From Winogradskyella ludwigii (lineage in GTDB: Bacteria; Bacteroidota; Bacteroidia; Flavobacteriales; Flavobacteriaceae): a stretch of 64,000 nucleotides of DNA. Under the pieces are notes generated by a model. It was not told the DNA's origin, made no database searches, and worked only from the letters and a program-made list of their open reading frames with translations. Every line of letters begins with the position of its first letter. Position 1 is the first letter of the stretch. Both the position numbers and the translations under genes were made by a program. Of the stretch, positions 58,295-64,000 are shown in pieces. Location of the stretch: NCBI RefSeq assembly GCF_013403985.1, contig NZ_JABFDF010000008.1, forward strand, positions 1-64,000. Reading direction: 5' to 3'.

Positions 58295-58986
58295 AACTCG
58301 TTTTAACTTGCGAACACGGAGGAAATGACATTCCTGATGCATATAAAAAACACTTTAAAAATAAAGCGAATTTACAAACGCATCGTGCTTTAGATTTGGG
58401 AGCTTTAGATTTATTTGAAACTTTAGAGCCATTATCTGATGCATCCTATTACAGTGCAACGTCTCGAATGTTAGTAGAACTGAATCGTTCATTACATCAT
58501 AAACAACTGTTTTCAGAATTCACGACAAATTTGTCTAACATAGAGAAAGACAACATTATCAATAGTTACTATTTACCATACCGAACTACTGTTGAAAATA
58601 AAATTAGAGATTATATTGAAACTAATAATGCTGTGCTTCATTTATCTATACATAGTTTTACTCCAAAACTTAATGATAAAACTAGAAACTGTGATATTGG
58701 ATTATTGTTTGATTCAACAAAAAAAACAGAACAATTGTTTTGCAAAGAATTTAAAGGTGAACTTCAAAACCAAGATTCCACGCTTAACGTCAGATTTAAT
58801 TATCCCTATCTAGGAAAAGCTGATGGATTCACTACATATTTAAGAACACAATTTCCAACACACTATTTAGGAATTGAGATGGAAGTAAATCAGAAATTTG
58901 CTTCAGAAAACCACATGAATTTAAGAATAAAACAGAGCATCTTCAAGACCTTAAATATCTTAAAATTATTTCAACACGATTTTTAA
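58291..58986 (+). CDS. N-formylglutamate amidohydrolase family protein
   Basis: 231 residues. Family motifs: the N-terminal TCEHGGNDIPDAY with a conserved zinc-site His, RALDLGALDL, VELNRSLHH, HLSIHSFTPKL and the late HYLGIEMEVNQK. Known members hydrolyse N-formyl-glutamate or related amides. In this cassette it may hydrolyse or edit the amide product of the two ligases. The start overlaps the GCS2 stop as ATGA, so translation is coupled. Confidence 0.88.
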   Translation: MKLVLTCEHGGNDIPDAYKKHFKNKANLQTHRALDLGALDLFETLEPLSDASYYSATSRMLVELNRSLHHKQLFSEFTTNLSNIEKDNIINSYYLPYRTTVENKIRDYIETNNAVLHLSIHSFTPKLNDKTRNCDIGLLFDSTKKTEQLFCKEFKGELQNQDSTLNVRFNYPYLGKADGFTTYLRTQFPTHYLGIEMEVNQKFASENHMNLRIKQSIFKTLNILKLFQHDF

Positions 58987-59122
58987 GAGCTTAATTTTGT
59001 AGTAATAAAAGGTTAATTTGTTTAATCTTGAGAAAAACAAACCAGGTCTATAATAGAATTTATTATATATATCAAAAAGAATACAAGTCAAAAAAAGAGA
59101 TTTCTAAAACAGGTAAATACAC

Positions 59123-59704
59123 TTAAACCAAAATTCGAATATTAGCATAACTATTCTCTAAAGCTTTTTGAGATGCTTCTGCGTCTAACCATTCTACTTT
59201 TGTAATGCCTTCTTTTTCTTGAGGAAACAATTCACCTTTAAAATCCGTTTTCATTTCAAACCAATACGTAATCTTTATTTTATGCTTACCATTACGTTTA
59301 AAAATATGATAGGTCGTTGGTAAAGGTTTTACAATCTTTAAGCCTTCAACCCCTGTCTCCTCCTCTACTTCTCTAATCGCAGTTTCTTCAATAGTTTCTT
59401 TACGTTCAGTTTTACCTTTTGGCAAATCCCATTTATCATTTCTGTAAATAAAAAGGATTTCATTGTTAGCATTATATACTTTTCCACCTCCTGCAACCAC
59501 ATTAGGCAAAAGCTTTAAAAACTTTTTTAGTAACTTATCTTCCTTTTTATAGACGAGATGTACAGCTTTCAAATCTGTATTATTCAAGGTTTTAATAACC
59601 TTACCAATATTTACAGATTTTAAAAGATAGGATTTAAAATCCGTTTCTTTATGATTTTCAGTAGTTAGAATAATAGGTTTGTCGCCTACATAAATTGTGT
59701 ACAT
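59123..59704 (-). CDS. NUDIX hydrolase
   Basis: 193 residues. The complete Nudix box GX5EX7REUXEEXGU is seen at 97-119 (starting GKTERKET and ending REVEEETGV), preceded by YRNDKWDLPKG. The N-terminal 75 residues are an extension (TDFKSYLLKSVNIGKVIKTL) found in flavobacterial homologues. It hydrolyses a nucleoside diphosphate linked to another group; the substrate is unknown. Divergent from pyrE. Confidence 0.92.
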   Translation of the reverse strand: MYTIYVGDKPIILTTENHKETDFKSYLLKSVNIGKVIKTLNNTDLKAVHLVYKKEDKLLKKFLKLLPNVVAGGGKVYNANNEILFIYRNDKWDLPKGKTERKETIEETAIREVEEETGVEGLKIVKPLPTTYHIFKRNGKHKIKITYWFEMKTDFKGELFPQEKEGITKVEWLDAEASQKALENSYANIRILV

Positions 59705-59901
59705 AATTTTTGATATGTTTCAACATTACAAGTGTAAATTTATTCTTTTTTCTGATATATACTCAAAGTTCTTAGATTTTTGAAAATTTAAAGACCATCT
59801 TTTTCTTTGTTGAGGCAAAGTATTAAAGCCTAGCCCGAGTTATGAATTTATATTTCAACTTCAAGAAAGGAGAAAAGGCAACTGTAAAAACAAAAAATCT
59901 G

Positions 59902-59950
59902 ATTATTTTAGTTTAAAATTTGAAATGAAAATTATTTTAGATTAAAATTT
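59902..59950. repeat. Pair of 20-bp direct repeats upstream of pyrE
   Basis: Copies at 59902-59921 and 59931-59950 differ at one base (core TTTTAGTTTAAAA or TTTTAGATTAAAA) and start 29 bp apart. They end 19 bp before the pyrE -7 box, a position suited to a regulator. Confidence 0.5.
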
Positions 59951-59969
59951 TCTAACCTTTAAAATTCAT

Positions 59970-59977
59970 TATTTTTG
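59970..59977 (+). promoter_or_regulatory. pyrE -7 box, 4 nt before the ATG
   Basis: TATTTTTG then TATC then ATG (59982). The spacing predicts a leaderless pyrE mRNA. Confidence 0.62.
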
Positions 59978-59981
59978 TATC

Positions 59982-60626
59982 ATGATTCTTAACAAAGATA
60001 CTGCCAAAAAAACAGCGGAAGTTTTATTACAAATTAACGCTATAAAACTACAACCGACCGATCCATTTACATGGGCTTCAGGATGGAAATCGCCTATATA
60101 CTGCGACAACCGCATTGTATTATCCTTTCCTCTTATTAGAAATTACATTAGAGAAACTATTGCTAGAAACATAGAAGAGCTTTATGGTAAACCTGATGTA
60201 ATTGCAGGAGTAGCTACAGGAGCCATTGGTATTGGTGCTCTTGTTGCAGATTATTTAAATCTACCTTTTGTTTATGTACGTCCAGAAGCAAAAAAGCATG
60301 GTCGTCAAAATCAGATTGAAGGTTATATAGAAAAAGGACAAACCGTTGTTGTTGTAGAAGATTTAATTAGCACAGGAATGAGCAGCCTTAATGCTGTACG
60401 TGCTTTAAACGACGCACAAGTTAACGTAAAAGGTATGGTTGCCATTTTCTCTTATGGATTTGAAATTGCTTCTAATAATTTTAAAGACGCTAATGTAGAG
60501 TTACACACCCTTAGTAATTACGAAAATTTATTAGAGCAAGCCCTAGATACTTACTACATAACTAAAGATCAACAAGACATTTTAGGACAATGGAATGCCA
60601 ATCCTAGTAAATGGAACGCTAATTGA
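59982..60626 (+). CDS. pyrE: Orotate phosphoribosyltransferase
   Basis: Converts orotate and PRPP to OMP in pyrimidine synthesis. 214 residues. Motifs: FTWASGWKSPIYCDNR, VIAGVATGAIGIGALVAD, RPEAKKHGRQNQIEG (flexible loop) and the PRPP loop VVVVEDLISTGMSS (122-135). No pyrF fusion is present. It has its own promoter, with the putative operator repeats just upstream. Confidence 0.97.
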   Translation: MILNKDTAKKTAEVLLQINAIKLQPTDPFTWASGWKSPIYCDNRIVLSFPLIRNYIRETIARNIEELYGKPDVIAGVATGAIGIGALVADYLNLPFVYVRPEAKKHGRQNQIEGYIEKGQTVVVVEDLISTGMSSLNAVRALNDAQVNVKGMVAIFSYGFEIASNNFKDANVELHTLSNYENLLEQALDTYYITKDQQDILGQWNANPSKWNAN

Positions 60627-60766
60627 TAGATAACAAAGTAGATTCTTTAAGATGCAAATGGGTTTAGTTTATCATTTTTTATTAAACTTAAACAACGTAA
60701 AATATCTTAACGAACAAACTATTTATGCTGAACTCGTTTCAGTAAAAACATCTTAATATAAAAAAC

Positions 60767-61162
60767 ATGAAATTAGAATCACCAAAAGTTACTCTAGATA
60801 AATCAGCAGAATCCACTTTCAACTTTCTATCTGATGTTAAAAATTTTGAAAGCTTAATGCCTGAAAACATTAGCAAATTTGAAGTTTTAGAAAATGATAA
60901 ATTTCTATTCGCATTAAAAGGAATGCCCGAAATTATATTGAAGAAAAAAGAAGCCATACCACATAGTAAAATTGTATTAGGTGCAGCTGGCGGAAAATTA
61001 GACTTTGCTTTAATTGCAACTATCACAGAAATTGATGCTAATAAAAGTGACGTTCAATTAAATTTTGAAGGAGAATTTAATGCTATGATGGGCATGATGA
61101 TAAAAGGACCAATTGGTAAATTTATTGAAACTCTTGTTACAAATATGAAAACGGAAGTATAG
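60767..61162 (+). CDS. SRPBCC-fold protein
   Basis: 131 residues of the START/SRPBCC (polyketide cyclase-like) helix-grip fold: LDKSAESTFNFLSDVKNFESLMP, ALKGMPEIILKKKEAIP, ALIATITEIDANKSDVQLNFEGEFNAMMGMMIKGPIGKFIETL. Members bind hydrophobic ligands; the ligand here is unknown. It follows pyrE after 140 nt and may be its transcriptional passenger, since no promoter box was found. Confidence 0.85.
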   Translation: MKLESPKVTLDKSAESTFNFLSDVKNFESLMPENISKFEVLENDKFLFALKGMPEIILKKKEAIPHSKIVLGAAGGKLDFALIATITEIDANKSDVQLNFEGEFNAMMGMMIKGPIGKFIETLVTNMKTEV

Positions 61163-61190
61163 AGACCAAAACCAACTACTACTGGGCGTT

Positions 61191-61922
61191 TTAATATAAA
61201 AGCTTAATTTCTTTAAGATCGTAAGTTTTAATAATTTCATCTTCTGTCCATACTTGTAATAACCCGTTTTCGGTAACACCTTGTATAATTCCAGAAAAAC
61301 GACCACTCAATGTTGATGTAAAAGTTGATGGCTTATCTTTTCTAAAAAGAAGACTTTCGTAAGCTTGTTTTATTTCTGAAAACTGCTTGGATTCTAATAA
61401 TTCAAAATAAAATTTTAATTGTTTTAGAACTTCAGACAGAACATCGTCCTTATTATAAACAACACCTGTTAATAGTCTCATTGAAGAGGCTTGTGGTAAA
61501 TTGTCGAAATTTTTCTGATTTACATTCAGTCCAAATCCAATTATTGAACCTTGGAGAAGGTTGCTCTTTATGACATTTTCAATTAAAATACCACACAATT
61601 TTGTGTCTGCTGACAAAATGTCGTTAGGCCATTTGATACGTAATTGTGGTATTTTAAAAACAGTTAAAGCCTTAACAATAGCCAAAGAAACAGCCATGCT
61701 AATATAGAATTGCTCAATAATATTAAAATTATTTAACTTTTTAAACACACTAACTGTAAGGTTCTTACCTTGTTCTGCTTCCCAAACCGATCCCATTTGC
61801 CCTCGACCTTTAGTCTGTGATTCTGTTACAACCACAGTATAATCTTCAGGTAATGTAACGGCCACAAGCTCTTTTAGAAACGTATTTGTGGAGTCAATGG
61901 CACTAAGTTTGATTATGTACAT
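61191..61922 (-). CDS. birA: Biotin--[acetyl-CoA-carboxylase] ligase
   Basis: Activates biotin with ATP and attaches it to the carrier domain of carboxylases. 243 residues with only the catalytic and C-terminal domains: the biotin loop TKGRGQMGSVW (38-47), LRIKWPNDIL (95-103) and CGILIENV. The N-terminal winged-helix of the repressor-type BirA is absent, so it should not act as a transcription factor. Divergent from rsfS. Confidence 0.94.
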   Translation of the reverse strand: MYIIKLSAIDSTNTFLKELVAVTLPEDYTVVVTESQTKGRGQMGSVWEAEQGKNLTVSVFKKLNNFNIIEQFYISMAVSLAIVKALTVFKIPQLRIKWPNDILSADTKLCGILIENVIKSNLLQGSIIGFGLNVNQKNFDNLPQASSMRLLTGVVYNKDDVLSEVLKQLKFYFELLESKQFSEIKQAYESLLFRKDKPSTFTSTLSGRFSGIIQGVTENGLLQVWTEDEIIKTYDLKEIKLLY

Positions 61923-61988
61923 AGAATTAGCATTTTTATTTTATGGTTTTCTTATGACATTATGCACTCACAAGAACTAAAAAAATAA

Positions 61989-61996
61989 TAACTTTG
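61989..61996 (+). promoter_or_regulatory. rsfS-ftsH -7 box
   Basis: TAACTTTG, TAnnTTTG match, 20 nt before the rsfS ATG; probably serves rsfS and ftsH. Confidence 0.55.
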
Positions 61997-62016
61997 CACA
62001 AAATTAATACAATTTA

Positions 62017-62388
62017 ATGACGAAAGATAAAATCCCTACAGACCAACTTATTACAAATATAATAAGTGGCATAGAAGAGGTTAAAGGAAATAAGATTACA
62101 ATTTTAGATTTAAGAGAAATAGAGAACACAGTTTGTGACTATTTTATTGTCTGTGAAGGGTCTTCAAATACACAAGTAAACGCAATCGTCGGTTCTGTCC
62201 AAAAAATAGTTAGCAAAACACTTAAAGATAAGCCTTGGCATATTGAAGGTACGGAAAATGCTGAATGGATCTTAATGGACTACGTTAATGTTGTTGTGCA
62301 TGTGTTTCAAAAACACATTAGAGAATATTACGACATTGAAAGTCTTTGGGGAGATGCAAAAATCACCAAAATAGAAACGAGTTACTAA
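62017..62388 (+). CDS. rsfS: Ribosomal silencing factor RsfS
   Basis: 123-residue RsfS/Iojap protein that binds ribosomal protein L14 and prevents 30S-50S joining under starvation. Characteristic segments: ITILDLREIENTVCDYFIVCEGSSNTQVNAIV, KPWHIEGTENAEWILMDYVNVVVHVFQ and the final IESLWGDAK. It lies 16 nt before ftsH. Confidence 0.96.
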   Translation: MTKDKIPTDQLITNIISGIEEVKGNKITILDLREIENTVCDYFIVCEGSSNTQVNAIVGSVQKIVSKTLKDKPWHIEGTENAEWILMDYVNVVVHVFQKHIREYYDIESLWGDAKITKIETSY

Positions 62389-62404
62389 ATAAGAAACGCT
62401 ACGA

Positions 62405-64000
<1,596 letters not shown>

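Overview
The window looks like a chromosomal segment of a member of the Bacteroidota, most probably a marine flavobacterium (family Flavobacteriaceae). The grounds are low G+C with AT-rich intergenic DNA, no Shine-Dalgarno tracts before starts, promoters of the TTG...TAnnTTTG type, a fused SecDF, secreted proteins with C-terminal type IX secretion (T9SS) sorting domains, a FecI/FecR/TonB-receptor locus, DUF2911 and DUF4412 proteins, and a GyrB of about 650 residues. The genus cannot be fixed from the sequence. No tRNA, rRNA, CRISPR array, insertion sequence or prophage was found.

Layout. 1-9.6 kb: two paralogous CUB/PKD/P-domain secreted proteins (the first runs off the left edge) flank a small secreted protein on the minus strand and a plus-strand housekeeping run folE-cysS-yidD-lgt-DUF192 lipoprotein-hydrolase. 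9.7-17.8 kb (minus strand): secDF, a small SecD-P1-like protein, a DUF4412 protein, mdh, a decayed gene remnant and gyrB. 18.3-26.4 kb: one 2704-residue T9SS surface protein with ten tandem repeats of about 137 residues. 26.5-31.1 kb: asnB, two DUF2911 paralogues, an HNH/NUMOD4 protein and queE. 31.3-35.8 kb (plus): HerA-like ATPase, lipoprotein, cupin, hydrolase, rluF-like synthase and a VOC protein. 35.8-38.9 kb (minus): TIGR02206 membrane protein, folD and ffh. 39.2-47.0 kb: a divergent cell-surface signalling locus with a modular lipoprotein on one side and ECF sigma, FecR anti-sigma, TonB receptor and a PagL-like outer-membrane protein on the other. 47-55 kb: argS, a TPR histidine kinase, a CtlX-type hydrolase, a STAS-like protein, an M14 carboxypeptidase and a CBS protein. 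55.6-59.0 kb: a tight three-gene cassette of RimK-type ATP-grasp ligase, GCS2-type ligase and N-formylglutamate amidohydrolase-like protein. 59-64 kb: NUDIX, pyrE, SRPBCC, birA, rsfS and the start of ftsH.

The most notable result is a two-part promoter motif, GTAGGGGTTTT then 8 nt then AGCTGTTATATA. It occurs before the FecR gene (plus, 42427-42457) and, identical in all 23 fixed positions with the same 8-nt gap, before the small secreted protein at 2057-2518 (minus, 2615-2645). A third copy (19 of 23 positions, same gap) faces the divergent lipoprotein gene (41788-41818). This is best explained as the promoter of the ECF sigma factor encoded at 41869, giving a regulon that links the TonB/PagL operon, the modular lipoprotein and a distant small secreted protein. 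The second candidate system is the amidoligase cassette at 55.6-59.0 kb, preceded by three evenly spaced perfect 10-bp palindromes.
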